A stretch of 21,809 nt of DNA from positions 1 through 21,809 of the forward strand of contig DQGF01000055.1 in NCBI GenBank assembly GCA_003525045.1, in the 5' to 3' direction. Made by a program: the position numbers and the translations under genes. The notes beneath the pieces were generated by a model that was not told the origin of the DNA, did not search any database, and saw only the letters and a list, made by a program, of their open reading frames with translations. Source of the stretch: Pseudomonas sp. Lineage in GTDB: Bacteria > Pseudomonadota > Gammaproteobacteria > Pseudomonadales > Pseudomonadaceae. Positions 1 through 6,852 of this stretch are shown here, in pieces (position 1 is the stretch's first letter; the number at the start of each line of letters is the position of its first letter).

Positions 1-15
1 AGGCTTGCCCGCGAA
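1..15. repeat. REP palindrome fragment, cut by window start
   Basis: The first 15 bases match the inner half of the REP arm found complete at 10765-10789 and 11899-11922 (core GAGGCTTGCCCGCGAA). The following GGCGTC also matches the copy at 11899, so this is the same REP doublet type truncated by the window edge. Confidence 0.8.
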
Positions 16-46
16 GGCGTCGGTGCAGACGTTGCGAAAAGTCGGC

Positions 47-1345
47 TTAGCGACCCTTCTTCCAGAGGTACCCGCCCACCACGATCCCGACACCGCAAAG
101 AACCGCCACGTAATAGGCCGGCCCCATCGGGTTTTCCTTGAGCAGCAGGCTGACGACCATCGGCGTCAGGCCGCCAAAGATGGCGTAGGCGACGTTGTAG
201 GAAAACGACAGGCCACTGAAGCGCACCACGGGTGGGAAGGCTTTGACCATGACGTAGGGCACGGCGCCGATGGTGCCGACCAGCAGACCAGTCAGGGAGT
301 ACAGCGGGAACAGCCAGTCGGGATGCGCGGCCAGGCTGTGGTAGAAGGTCCAGGAGCTGAGCAATAGCGCCGTACAGCCGAACACGAAGACCCGGCCTGC
401 GCCGAACCGATCCGACAGTGCGCCGGCAATGATGCAGCCGAAGCTCAGAAACACGATCGCCAGGCTATTGGCTTGCAGCGCCGTGGTCGGCGAGAAGTGG
501 TAGACGGTCTGCAGCACGGTAGGCGTCATCAGGATCAGCACGACGATCGCGGCTGACAACAGCCAGGTCAGCAGCATGGAAATCAGGATCGCGCCGCGAT
601 GGTCGCGCAACACCGCGCGCAGTGGCACTTCTTCCGCCAGCGCCTTGCGCAGTTGCAGCTCGGCGAACACCGGAGTCTCGTGCAGCCAGCGGCGCAGGTA
701 AACCGAGAACAGGCCGAACACACCGCCCAGCAGGAACGGGATTCGCCAGGCGTAATCCGCGACTTCTACCGGGGTGTAGAGGCTGTTGATCGCCGTGGCG
801 ACCAACGATCCCAACAGGATGCCCGCCGTCAGACCGCTGGTCAGGGTGCCGCAGGCATAGCCAATGTGCCGCTGAGGAACGTGTTCGGAAACGAATACCC
901 AAGCACCCGGCACCTCACCGCCAATCGCCGCGCCCTGAATCACCCGCATCAGCAGCAACAGGATCGGCGCCCACATGCCGATCTGCGCGTAAGTCGGCAG
1001 CAAACCCATGATCAGGGTCGGCACCGCCATCATGAAAATGCTCAGGGTAAACATCTTTTTGCGACCCAGCAGGTCACCGAAGTGCGCCATGACGATGCCA
1101 CCCAGCGGCCGCGCCAGGTAGCCGGCAGCGAAGATGCCGAAGGTCTGCATCATGCGCAGCCATTCGGGCATGTCGGCCGGAAAGAACAACTTGCCCACCA
1201 CGGTCGCGAAGAACACGAAGATGATGAAGTCGTAGAATTCCAGCGCGCCACCCAGGGCAGACAGCGATAAGGTCTTGTAGTCGTTGCGGGTCAGCGGGCG
1301 GGCGGATTGTGTGGGCTGCGCGATATTCGACGGCGCTGTGGTCAT
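47..1345 (-). CDS. MFS transporter, metabolite:H+ symporter (MHS) type
   Basis: A 432-residue inner-membrane carrier with about 12 hydrophobic segments. The N-terminal segment GGALEFYDF (residues 32-40) is typical of the MHS subfamily of the major facilitator superfamily (alpha-ketoglutarate, proline/betaine, citrate and shikimate carriers). The loop between helices 2 and 3 carries the MFS signature around HFGDLLGRKK (residues 88-97). By family it would import a small organic acid or zwitterion with protons; the substrate cannot be read from the sequence. The start is the ATG at 1345 (MTTAPSN), preceded by a purine-rich GAGAAG; the upstream extension to 1441 looks non-coding. The gene stands alone, divergent from the thioesterase gene, with a candidate regulated promoter at 1439-1467. 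Confidence 0.9.
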   Translation of the reverse strand: MTTAPSNIAQPTQSARPLTRNDYKTLSLSALGGALEFYDFIIFVFFATVVGKLFFPADMPEWLRMMQTFGIFAAGYLARPLGGIVMAHFGDLLGRKKMFTLSIFMMAVPTLIMGLLPTYAQIGMWAPILLLLMRVIQGAAIGGEVPGAWVFVSEHVPQRHIGYACGTLTSGLTAGILLGSLVATAINSLYTPVEVADYAWRIPFLLGGVFGLFSVYLRRWLHETPVFAELQLRKALAEEVPLRAVLRDHRGAILISMLLTWLLSAAIVVLILMTPTVLQTVYHFSPTTALQANSLAIVFLSFGCIIAGALSDRFGAGRVFVFGCTALLLSSWTFYHSLAAHPDWLFPLYSLTGLLVGTIGAVPYVMVKAFPPVVRFSGLSFSYNVAYAIFGGLTPMVVSLLLKENPMGPAYYVAVLCGVGIVVGGYLWKKGR

Positions 1346-1438
1346 GGCAAGGACTTCTCTTATAGTCGGATCTGCAACCCCAACAACGCTGGCGGAGGCT
1401 TGGGCAGGTCCGGCACGATAGCAAATTGTTCGAAAAAG

Positions 1439-1467
1439 CACATAGAGGTGCGTATTTGACGGTCAAA
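1439..1467 (-). promoter_or_regulatory. Candidate MFS promoter with overlapping palindrome
   Basis: On the minus strand, TTGACC (1466-1461), a 16-nt gap and TATGTG (1444-1439) form a sigma70-like pair, strong at -35 and weak at -10, about 85 nt before the MFS start codon. The -35 is embedded in the palindrome TTTGAC-G-GTCAAA (1455-1467), so a repressor bound there would cover the promoter. This is pattern evidence only. Confidence 0.4.
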
Positions 1468-1517
1468 ATGAGAACCGGACGGTCGTCTCAGAGTCTACCG
1501 ATCGATATACTCGCTAT

Positions 1518-1535
1518 CTTGCAACAGCTTGCAAG
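1518..1535. promoter_or_regulatory. 18-bp palindrome, possible operator
   Basis: CTTGCAA and TTGCAAG are perfect 7-bp inverted arms separated by CAGC, in the divergent intergenic region. The size and symmetry suit a dimeric repressor site. No binding protein can be assigned. Confidence 0.35.
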
Positions 1536-1709
1536 GGTTGCTGTGCGAAAACGCCTGCCGGGGTTCATAGGCGATTTCGCAGAGTTTCCCTTTAGGCGCC
1601 TTACGAAAAACGTGACGAACGTAGTATGTTCGGGGCTGAATCGTTTTTTCTGAGACGGCTATTCACCTGAAGTACCAATGAAGAGTCACGGGTCAGAGGC
1701 ACCCCCGGC

Positions 1710-2114
1710 ATGATAGAGCTCGAACAAGAAGATCCAATCCCGCAAGGCGACCTGGCCCTGCAAATCACCGCGCTTCCCCGTGAAACCAACGGTTTCGGCG
1801 ATATTTTCGGCGGCTGGCTGGTGGCGCAAATGGATTTGGCTGGCACCGCAATGGCCAGCAAAGTGGCGGGCGGGCGCGTGGCCACTGTTGCGATCGACCG
1901 CATGGCGTTCCTGGTGCCGGTAGCGGTGGGCGCTCAGCTCTCCTTCTATACCCAGGCTCTGGAAATCGGCCGCAGCTCGATCAAGATGATGGTCGAAGTC
2001 TGGAGCGACGATCCGCTGTCGAGCGAATGGCGTAAAGTGACCGAAGCGGTATTCGTGTTTGTCGCCATCGATGGCAGCGGCCGCACCCGCTCCGTTCCGC
2101 CCAGAGCTCGTTAA
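1710..2114 (+). CDS. yciA: Acyl-CoA thioesterase, YciA-like hotdog fold
   Basis: A 134-residue cytoplasmic thioesterase, expected to hydrolyse acyl-CoA to free fatty acid and CoA. The hotdog-family segment GFGDIFGGWLVAQMDLAG (about residues 28-45) carries the conserved N/D-x-x-G-G-W pattern of YciA/ACOT proteins, and the rest is a single hotdog domain of the usual length. The ATG at 1710 has only a modest upstream AGAGG. The downstream mutarotase gene is 72 bp away on the same strand, so co-transcription is possible. The family assignment is firm; the preferred chain length is unknown. Confidence 0.88.
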   Translation: MIELEQEDPIPQGDLALQITALPRETNGFGDIFGGWLVAQMDLAGTAMASKVAGGRVATVAIDRMAFLVPVAVGAQLSFYTQALEIGRSSIKMMVEVWSDDPLSSEWRKVTEAVFVFVAIDGSGRTRSVPPRAR

Positions 2115-2186
2115 ACGAGAGAAGCGTTAAACGCGGCGACCGTTTTGCGGTCCATTGCAGTCCTGTTCCTGATCGAGAGCTGTTCC

Positions 2187-3086
2187 ATGACAACGCCCAA
2201 CGTTGAAGCCGTGAAACTGGATGAACTGAACTGCTGGCGCATCCGCCACGGGCAGGCCGAATTGCTGGTGGCACAGCAAGGTGCGCACATTCTCAGTTAT
2301 CAATTGGCCGGCGAGCCGCCGCTGATCTGGCTCAACGACGAGGCCGTGTTCAAGACCGGCAAAAGTATCCGCGCTGGCGTGCCGGTGTGCTGGCCGTGGT
2401 TCGGCAATTTATCGCGCAACCCGCAGAGTGTCCAGGCGATGCGCGTCAGTAGCGAACCGCCTACCGCTCATGGACTGGTACGGGCGATAGACTGGGAACT
2501 GGGCGGCATCGAAGCCGAGGGCGAGAGCCTGAAAGTGGAATTTCTGCTGCCCTGTCCAGAAGGTGGCTTGCCAGGCTGGCCGCATCAAGTGGATTTGAAA
2601 CTGAGCATCCGTCTGGATGAGCAGCTGCACATCAGCCTGACCAGCCATAACCAGGGCACCGACAAAGTCACCATCAGCCAGGCGCTGCACAGCTATTTCG
2701 CGGTCAGCGATGTGCGCAACGTGCATGTCGAAGGGGTGGATGGCTTGAGTTACATCGAGACGCTGGACGACTGGAAAACCGTGAGCCAAAACGGTGATCT
2801 GCGTTTTACCGGCGAGACCGATCGTATCTACCTCAATACCCCGACGAAGCTGAGCATTGTCGATCCGGCCTGGGAACGACGTATCGAGCTGACCAGCAGC
2901 GGTTCGCGCTCGTCAGTGATCTGGAACCCGTGGATCGATCGCGCCGCAGCGTTCAGCGACATGGGCGACGATGGCTGGCAGCGCATGCTGTGCATTGAAA
3001 CGGCGAATGTGATGGATGATGTGGTGACGCTGGTGCCGGGTGCGAGTCATTCGCTTGGCGTGAGCATCGGCAGCAAGCCGCTTTAA
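2187..3086 (+). CDS. D-hexose-6-phosphate mutarotase, YeaD-like
   Basis: A 299-residue galactose-mutarotase-fold protein (aldose-1-epimerase superfamily) of the YeaD/YMR099c group, which interconverts the anomers of glucose-6-phosphate and related hexose-6-phosphates. Expected catalytic residues are visible: His95 in TAHGLVRA, His168 in QALHSYF and Glu271 in CIETANV, with the family's WNPW near residues 246-249. The ATG at 2187 (MTTPNVEAV) is preferred, with GAGAG upstream, over an in-frame extension to 2145. The gene ends just before a REP doublet and converges with the DUF3299 gene. Confidence 0.9.
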   Translation: MTTPNVEAVKLDELNCWRIRHGQAELLVAQQGAHILSYQLAGEPPLIWLNDEAVFKTGKSIRAGVPVCWPWFGNLSRNPQSVQAMRVSSEPPTAHGLVRAIDWELGGIEAEGESLKVEFLLPCPEGGLPGWPHQVDLKLSIRLDEQLHISLTSHNQGTDKVTISQALHSYFAVSDVRNVHVEGVDGLSYIETLDDWKTVSQNGDLRFTGETDRIYLNTPTKLSIVDPAWERRIELTSSGSRSSVIWNPWIDRAAAFSDMGDDGWQRMLCIETANVMDDVVTLVPGASHSLGVSIGSKPL

Positions 3087-3090
3087 AAGC

Positions 3091-3182
3091 TTCGCGGGCA
3101 AGCCTCGCTCCTACAGGGTTGGTGCCGGCCACACGTTTCATGGTCGGACCTCGCCACCGTAGGAGCGAGGCTTGCCCGCGAA
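3091..3182. repeat. REP doublet (BIME-like) between convergent genes
   Basis: Two inverted REP arms lie at 3091-3115 and 3159-3182 (core GGGCAAGCCTCGCTCCTA and its complement), separated by about 43 bp. They sit between the convergent mutarotase and DUF3299 genes, where such elements commonly act as transcript-end structures. Here the CTCCTACA ends face inward, the opposite arrangement to the doublets at 10765 and 11898. Confidence 0.92.
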
Positions 3183-3197
3183 TGGATTTATCAAACG

Positions 3198-3734
3198 CTA
3201 CAAATCCGACTCTTTCACCACTCTGACCTTCGCCGCATCCAGCGCATACGCCGCATCAGCCAAGTCATTGTTGACCTTCTCGATCTTCAGCGTGCCCGTC
3301 ACCCACAGCGGTGTGTAAATGTCATTGAGCTTCAACCCTTTCGGATAACGCACCAGTACCAACTGGTTAGGCGGCGGTGGCGGCACGTGGATACAAGCGC
3401 CTGGATACGGCACAAGGAAGAACAGCGTGCTGTGGCCCTTGGCGTCGGACTCCAGCGGCACCGGATATCCACCGATGCGGATGTTCTTGTCGTTCATCGA
3501 CGGCACGGTTTTGGTCGAATACATCACCGCCGGCAAACCCTTGCTCTGCTTCATGCCACCCTTTTCAGTAAAGGTGCCCGTGGCTTCGGGAGAGTCGTGG
3601 TCGATTTCGGGCATGGCCTCGAGGGCTTTCTGGTCCGACTTGGGCATCAGTTCGAGCCAGTCGGTTTCCGGCAGCTCGCCGGCGTGGGCAAGGCCCGTAC
3701 CCAGTAATAGGAAAGTCAGCAAAAGACGGCGCAT
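3198..3734 (-). CDS. DUF3299 exported protein
   Basis: A 178-residue protein with a clear signal peptide: MRR, a hydrophobic core LLLTFLLLGTGL, then AHA with probable cleavage after residue 18, so it should be periplasmic. The mature part contains PYPGACIHVPPPPPNQ, which I recognise as the conserved core of DUF3299; the Cys-x-His suggests a ligand-binding or structural role, but the family has no established function. The start at 3734 is fixed by the signal peptide; the ribosome site is weak. It lies downstream of, and in the same direction as, the glsB-like gene. Confidence 0.82.
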   Translation of the reverse strand: MRRLLLTFLLLGTGLAHAGELPETDWLELMPKSDQKALEAMPEIDHDSPEATGTFTEKGGMKQSKGLPAVMYSTKTVPSMNDKNIRIGGYPVPLESDAKGHSTLFFLVPYPGACIHVPPPPPNQLVLVRYPKGLKLNDIYTPLWVTGTLKIEKVNNDLADAAYALDAAKVRVVKESDL

Positions 3735-3779
3735 GGAGGTGCTCGGTTAGGGACAGGACTGTATGACGCCGAGCATTCT

Positions 3780-3810
3780 AGCCCTCCCCGGCTGCGCAGC
3801 AGAGAGGGCT
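3780..3810. terminator. Hairpin between glsB-like and DUF3299 genes
   Basis: AGCCCTC (3780-3786) pairs with GAGGGCT (3804-3810), and a further CTGCGCAG lies in the loop. It follows the glsB-like stop codon but lacks a good T-run on either strand, so it is at best a weak terminator or a processing stem. Confidence 0.35.
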
Positions 3811-3822
3811 TTGTCGCCTGAA

Positions 3823-4068
3823 TCAGTTCTTTTTGATCAAGCCGTAGAGCACCAGCAATATCACGGCACCCACCAGCGCGCCAAGGAAGCCTGCGCCTTC
3901 GCCAGCGTGGTAGAACCCCAGGGCTTGGCCGCCGTAAGTGGCCGCCAGCGAACCGCCAATACCGAGCAGGATGGTCATGATCCAGCCCATGCTGTCATCG
4001 CCCGGTTTCAGGAATCGAGCCAGCAGGCCGACGATCAAGCCGATAAAGATGGTTCCAATTATTCCCAT
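3823..4068 (-). CDS. GlsB/YeaQ/YmgE family stress-response membrane protein
   Basis: An 81-residue inner-membrane protein with three hydrophobic helices rich in glycine (GIIGTIFIGLIVGLLARF, MGWIMTILLGIGGSLAATY, GFLGALVGAVILLVLYGLI) and a lysine-rich C-terminus. This matches the transglycosylase-associated / GlsB-YeaQ-YmgE family in length and pattern. Members are often stress-induced; their biochemical role is unknown. The start at 4068 has a good GAGGGAAA ribosome site. It sits between purK and the DUF3299 gene, all on the minus strand, with gaps over 85 bp that suggest separate transcription. Confidence 0.88.
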   Translation of the reverse strand: MGIIGTIFIGLIVGLLARFLKPGDDSMGWIMTILLGIGGSLAATYGGQALGFYHAGEGAGFLGALVGAVILLVLYGLIKKN

Positions 4069-4136
4069 GACATTTCCCTCTGATTGAATGGCGTGTGCTT
4101 CGAAGCCTGGTCAGACATTGGCATCCTGCCATGAGA

Positions 4137-4166
4137 GAACGGCGGCCCCTGAATGGTTCCGCCGCT
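4137..4166 (-). terminator. Hairpin downstream of purK
   Basis: CGGCGG (4140-4145) pairs with CCGCCG (4159-4164) just after the purK stop codon. On the minus strand it is followed by TTCTCTC rather than a clean T-run, so it is a plausible but weak terminator for purEK. Confidence 0.4.
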
Positions 4167-4181
4167 GCCACATGAAACTGT

Positions 4182-5264
4182 TTATTCGGCGATGAGCGCT
4201 TCGACCTTGAGGATCTGTGCCGCCAGCGTGTCACGGTCTGCACAACGCAGGTTGGCGTGACCGACCTTGCGGCCGACCTTGAACGCCTTGCCATAGTGAT
4301 GCAGATGGCAGTCGGCAATCGCCAGGACTTTCTCGGTGTCCGGCACTTTACCGATAAAATTCAGCATCGCGCTCTCGCCGACCTTGGCCGTCGACCCCAG
4401 CGGCAGACCGGCAACGGCCCGCAGGTGGTTTTCGAACTGGCTGCACTCGGCGCCTTCGGTGGTCCAGTGTCCGGAATTGTGCACGCGCGGGGCAATCTCG
4501 TTGGCCTTGAGGCCACCGTCGACTTCGAAGAACTCGAACGCCATCACGCCGACATAATTCAGCTGCTTGAGCACACGGCTGGAGTAGTCTTCAGCCAGGG
4601 CTTGCAACGGGTGATCGGTGCTGGCCACGGACAGCTTGAGAATGCCGCTGTCATGGGTGTTGTGAACCAGCGGATAGAACCGGGTTTCACCATCGCGAGC
4701 ACGCACGGCGATCAGCGAGACTTCACCGGTGAACGGCACGAAGCCTTCCAGCAGGCAGGCCACGCTACCCAATTCAGCGAAAGTGCCAACGACGTCTTCA
4801 GGTTTGCGCAAGACTTTCTGACCCTTGCCGTCGTAACCCAGGGTGCGGGTTTTCAGCACGGCCGGCAGACCGATGGAAGCCACGGCGGCGTCCAGATCGG
4901 CTTGCGATTGAATGTCGGCGAACGCCGGGGTCGGAATCCCCAGGTCCTTGAACATGCTCTTCTCGAACCAGCGATCACGAGCGATGCGCAGGGCTTCGGC
5001 GCTTGGGTAGACCGGGACGAATTGCGACAGGAACGCCACGGTTTCGGCCGGGACGCTTTCAAACTCGAAGGTCACCAGATCGACTTCATCGGCCAGCTGA
5101 CGCAGGTGGTCCTGATCGCCGTAATCGGCCCGCAGGTGTTCGCCCAACGCGGCTGCGCAAGCATCCGGCGCCGGGTCCAGAAAAGCGAAGTTCATGCCCA
5201 GCGGAGTTCCCGCCAGCGCCAACATGCGACCCAACTGGCCGCCACCGATTACACCGATCTTCAT
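4182..5264 (-). CDS. purK: N5-carboxyaminoimidazole ribonucleotide synthase
   Basis: A 360-residue ATP-grasp enzyme of purine synthesis that converts aminoimidazole ribonucleotide, bicarbonate and ATP to N5-CAIR. The N-terminus MKIGVIGGGQLGRMLA is the PurK signature; the ATP-grasp core includes PAVLKTRTLGYDGKGQ and the C-terminal metal-binding segment NEIAPRVHNSGHWT. Length is normal. The ATG at 5264 is chosen because TGAGG lies about 9 nt upstream; an in-frame TTG at 5273 sits directly against that site. The start is 11 bp after the purE stop codon, so purE-purK form one operon. Confidence 0.95.
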   Translation of the reverse strand: MKIGVIGGGQLGRMLALAGTPLGMNFAFLDPAPDACAAALGEHLRADYGDQDHLRQLADEVDLVTFEFESVPAETVAFLSQFVPVYPSAEALRIARDRWFEKSMFKDLGIPTPAFADIQSQADLDAAVASIGLPAVLKTRTLGYDGKGQKVLRKPEDVVGTFAELGSVACLLEGFVPFTGEVSLIAVRARDGETRFYPLVHNTHDSGILKLSVASTDHPLQALAEDYSSRVLKQLNYVGVMAFEFFEVDGGLKANEIAPRVHNSGHWTTEGAECSQFENHLRAVAGLPLGSTAKVGESAMLNFIGKVPDTEKVLAIADCHLHHYGKAFKVGRKVGHANLRCADRDTLAAQILKVEALIAE

Positions 5265-5275
5265 CGTCAACAACC

Positions 5276-5767
5276 TCAGGCGATGCGTGGGTCTGGATTT
5301 TCCAGGACGCTGTCTGTCTGCTCAGCACGGAAAGTTTTCAACACCGCGTGAAACTGCGGGTGCTTGGCGCCCAGAATGCTCGCTGAGAGCAGGGCTGCGT
5401 TGATCGCGCCGGCCTTGCCGATGGCCAGGGTGGCGACCGGAATGCCCGCAGGCATCTGCACAATAGACAGCAGCGAATCGACGCCCGACAGCATCGACGA
5501 CTGCACCGGCACGCCCAGCACCGGCAAGTGGGTCTTGGCCGCACACATGCCTGGCAAGTGGGCCGCGCCACCGGCACCGGCGATGATCACCTCGATGCCC
5601 CGCGCCTCGGCCTCTTCGGCGTACTGGAACAGCAGGTCCGGGGTACGGTGGGCAGAGACCACTTTCACCTCGTAAGGAATGCCGAGCTTTTCCAGCATAT
5701 CGGCGGTGTGGCTAAGGGTGGACCAATCGGACTTGGAGCCCATGATCACGCCAACCAGTGCGCTCAT
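5276..5767 (-). CDS. purE: N5-CAIR mutase, class I PurE
   Basis: A 163-residue cytoplasmic enzyme that takes the PurK product N5-CAIR to CAIR. Class I hallmarks are visible: MGSKSDW (Ser11, Asp14), VSAHRTPD with the catalytic His40, and [11 protein letters not shown] around residues 64-74. It is the first gene of the purEK operon and has an AGAAGAGG ribosome site. Its 5' leader contains a terminator-like hairpin, suggesting control by premature termination. Confidence 0.95.
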   Translation of the reverse strand: MSALVGVIMGSKSDWSTLSHTADMLEKLGIPYEVKVVSAHRTPDLLFQYAEEAEARGIEVIIAGAGGAAHLPGMCAAKTHLPVLGVPVQSSMLSGVDSLLSIVQMPAGIPVATLAIGKAGAINAALLSASILGAKHPQFHAVLKTFRAEQTDSVLENPDPRIA

Positions 5768-5804
5768 CGTCGTGCCTCTTCTCTCTGGGCGCCCGCAGGC
5801 GCGT

Positions 5805-5844
5805 CAAAAAACAACAAGCCACGCGGGAGATCCGGCGTGGCTTG
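5805..5844 (-). terminator. Terminator-like hairpin in purEK leader (candidate attenuator)
   Basis: CAAGCCACGC (minus 5844-5835) and GCGTGGCTTG (5824-5815) form a perfect 10-bp stem with a 10-nt loop, followed on the minus strand by TTGTTTTTTG. This is a textbook intrinsic terminator, yet it lies only 37 bp before the purE start codon and no minus-strand gene lies between it and the divergent region. Either it attenuates purEK or it ends a short RNA that starts near 5880. Confidence 0.7.
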
Positions 5845-5886
5845 AGTGTACGAATTAGGGCCGGGCGAACCGGCCGAAGGCCGCGC

Positions 5887-5914
5887 AGTATACCGTAATG
5901 AGGCAGATAAACAG
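5887..5914 (-). promoter_or_regulatory. Candidate purEK promoter
   Basis: TATACT (minus 5892-5887) is a strong -10; a weak CTGTTT (5914-5909) lies 16 nt upstream. Transcription would start near 5880, giving a leader of about 113 nt that contains a GGCCTTCGGCC tetraloop hairpin and then the terminator-like hairpin at 5805-5844. Confidence 0.45.
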
Positions 5915-5920
5915 CCCCTT

Positions 5921-6214
5921 GAATGACCATCTGTCATTTGTCAGTGGCGCCAATTTTATTGACCTATAGGTCAGCCCTATGGCCGATGCCAGGATTGCCA
6001 TTGAGCTATCTGAATGTGCGCTGCCTGGAACTTATACAAACTAAAGAAATTAAAAAATTCGAATATAACGCAACAGAAGGAAATACACCTTCACTCGTCA
6101 AACAAAAACATCTTGGTTAGTTTAATTCCCTCGCTTAATAACCAGGCACCCGACAACTAATCCCCACAACTTCGAGCCTGACGAATAATGTTAAAGACCT
6201 AAAAGGATATAAAA
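5921..6214. other. AT-rich intergenic region upstream of the metzincin gene
   Basis: About 290 bp with no convincing gene. Base composition becomes visibly AT-rich from about 6020 on and stays so into the following gene. The only open frame (5923-6120, plus) has no good ribosome site and no recognisable protein pattern. It presumably carries the promoter of the metalloprotease gene. Confidence 0.5.
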
Positions 6215-6796
6215 ATGACTTCGACTGTCGAACATCAACAGAAAAAACCCATCATGATAATTGCCGTCATTCATGATGACGTGCCGGAATCAACGAGAAA
6301 AACTATTTACGCAGATTATTTCCAACCGCTCGTAAAAGAGCTGGCAAGCTTCACCGAGCGAAAAGTTGATGTCCTCTTCGCTGGCGGCAAGCCCCATAGC
6401 AACTTTGATTACAAAGGCGATAACCTGTCAGAAATAATGTCACGCTGGGAATCAGTGGGCTCGAAATTGCTGCCTGAAATAGAAAGAGAAGGCCTTCCTG
6501 GGGGGGCTTTGACCAAGATCGTGTTAGTCACCAAAGATGATGTGAACAATAAAACGCGAGGTATGGCATCCGGCTATCGAGGATTTGCAATCGCATCAAC
6601 GACAAGCTATGCCACCGTCGGCCATGAAGTTGGGCATCTATTAGGGGCCAAACATGAAGACTATGAAGTTCGGTACTTACCCTGGTTCACCGACACCTAC
6701 ATGGCGCCAAATATTGACAAACTCACAATCAATACATACACCTTCAGCCCCGCCAACCGGCAAAACATCAAGAACTATCTGGCTGACAAAGATTGA
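6215..6796 (+). CDS. Small metzincin-like zinc metalloprotease, orphan
   Basis: A 193-residue protein with the full metzincin zinc motif HEVGHLLGAKH (His137, Glu138, His141, His147) and a possible Met-turn at Met163 in DTYMAPN. The C-terminal FSPANRQNIKNYL resembles the closing segment of reprolysin-type (M12B) catalytic domains, so a reprolysin-like or snapalysin-like peptidase is likeliest. It is short, with no signal peptide, propeptide or accessory domain visible. The ATG at 6215 has AAGGA about 9 nt upstream. The gene is AT-rich in third positions (many AAA, AAT, ATA codons), unlike its neighbours, suggesting acquisition by transfer. No inhibitor or secretion gene adjoins. Substrate and location are unknown. 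Confidence 0.75.
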   Translation: MTSTVEHQQKKPIMIIAVIHDDVPESTRKTIYADYFQPLVKELASFTERKVDVLFAGGKPHSNFDYKGDNLSEIMSRWESVGSKLLPEIEREGLPGGALTKIVLVTKDDVNNKTRGMASGYRGFAIASTTSYATVGHEVGHLLGAKHEDYEVRYLPWFTDTYMAPNIDKLTINTYTFSPANRQNIKNYLADKD

Positions 6797-6816
6797 CGTT
6801 TCAACCTGATTATCGA

Positions 6817-6841
6817 CAGAGGCGCAATATAAACGCCTCTG
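6817..6841. terminator. Hairpin between convergent metalloprotease and LysR genes
   Basis: CAGAGGCG (6817-6824) pairs perfectly with CGCCTCTG (6834-6841) around a 9-nt AT-rich loop. It lies in the 56-bp gap between two convergent genes and could serve both strands, although neither side has a strong T-run. Confidence 0.5.
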
Positions 6842-6852
6842 CCTGCATCGGC

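Larger units (their letters stand above)
1346..1709. other. Divergent intergenic region between MFS and thioesterase genes
   Basis: This 364-bp stretch has no convincing gene. It holds a 13-bp perfect palindrome at 1455-1467, an 18-bp palindrome at 1518-1535 and a weak promoter-like pair (TTACGA 1601-1606, 18-nt gap, TATGTT 1625-1630) that could serve the thioesterase gene. Control of the two divergent genes is an inference from position. Confidence 0.5.

Noticed and set aside
1359..1386. TTGTTG-N16-TATAAG as promoter of the MFS gene
   Set aside because: Transcription would start about six bases before the start codon and leave no room for the ribosome site.
3091..3182. REP doublets as CRISPR repeats or transposon ends
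   Set aside because: Only paired inverted arms are present, without regularly spaced direct repeats or a transposase in the window; they are REP/BIME elements.
4257..5351. Plus-strand open frame opposite purK
   Set aside because: Antisense shadow; purK on the minus strand carries all expected motifs.
5712..5930. Possible leader peptide frame across the purEK leader
   Set aside because: Its start lies upstream of the likely -10, it has no ribosome site and no run of regulatory codons, so it is not good evidence for translational attenuation.
5923..6120. 65-codon plus-strand frame upstream of the metzincin gene
   Set aside because: No ribosome site, no protein-like pattern, and it crosses a change in base composition.
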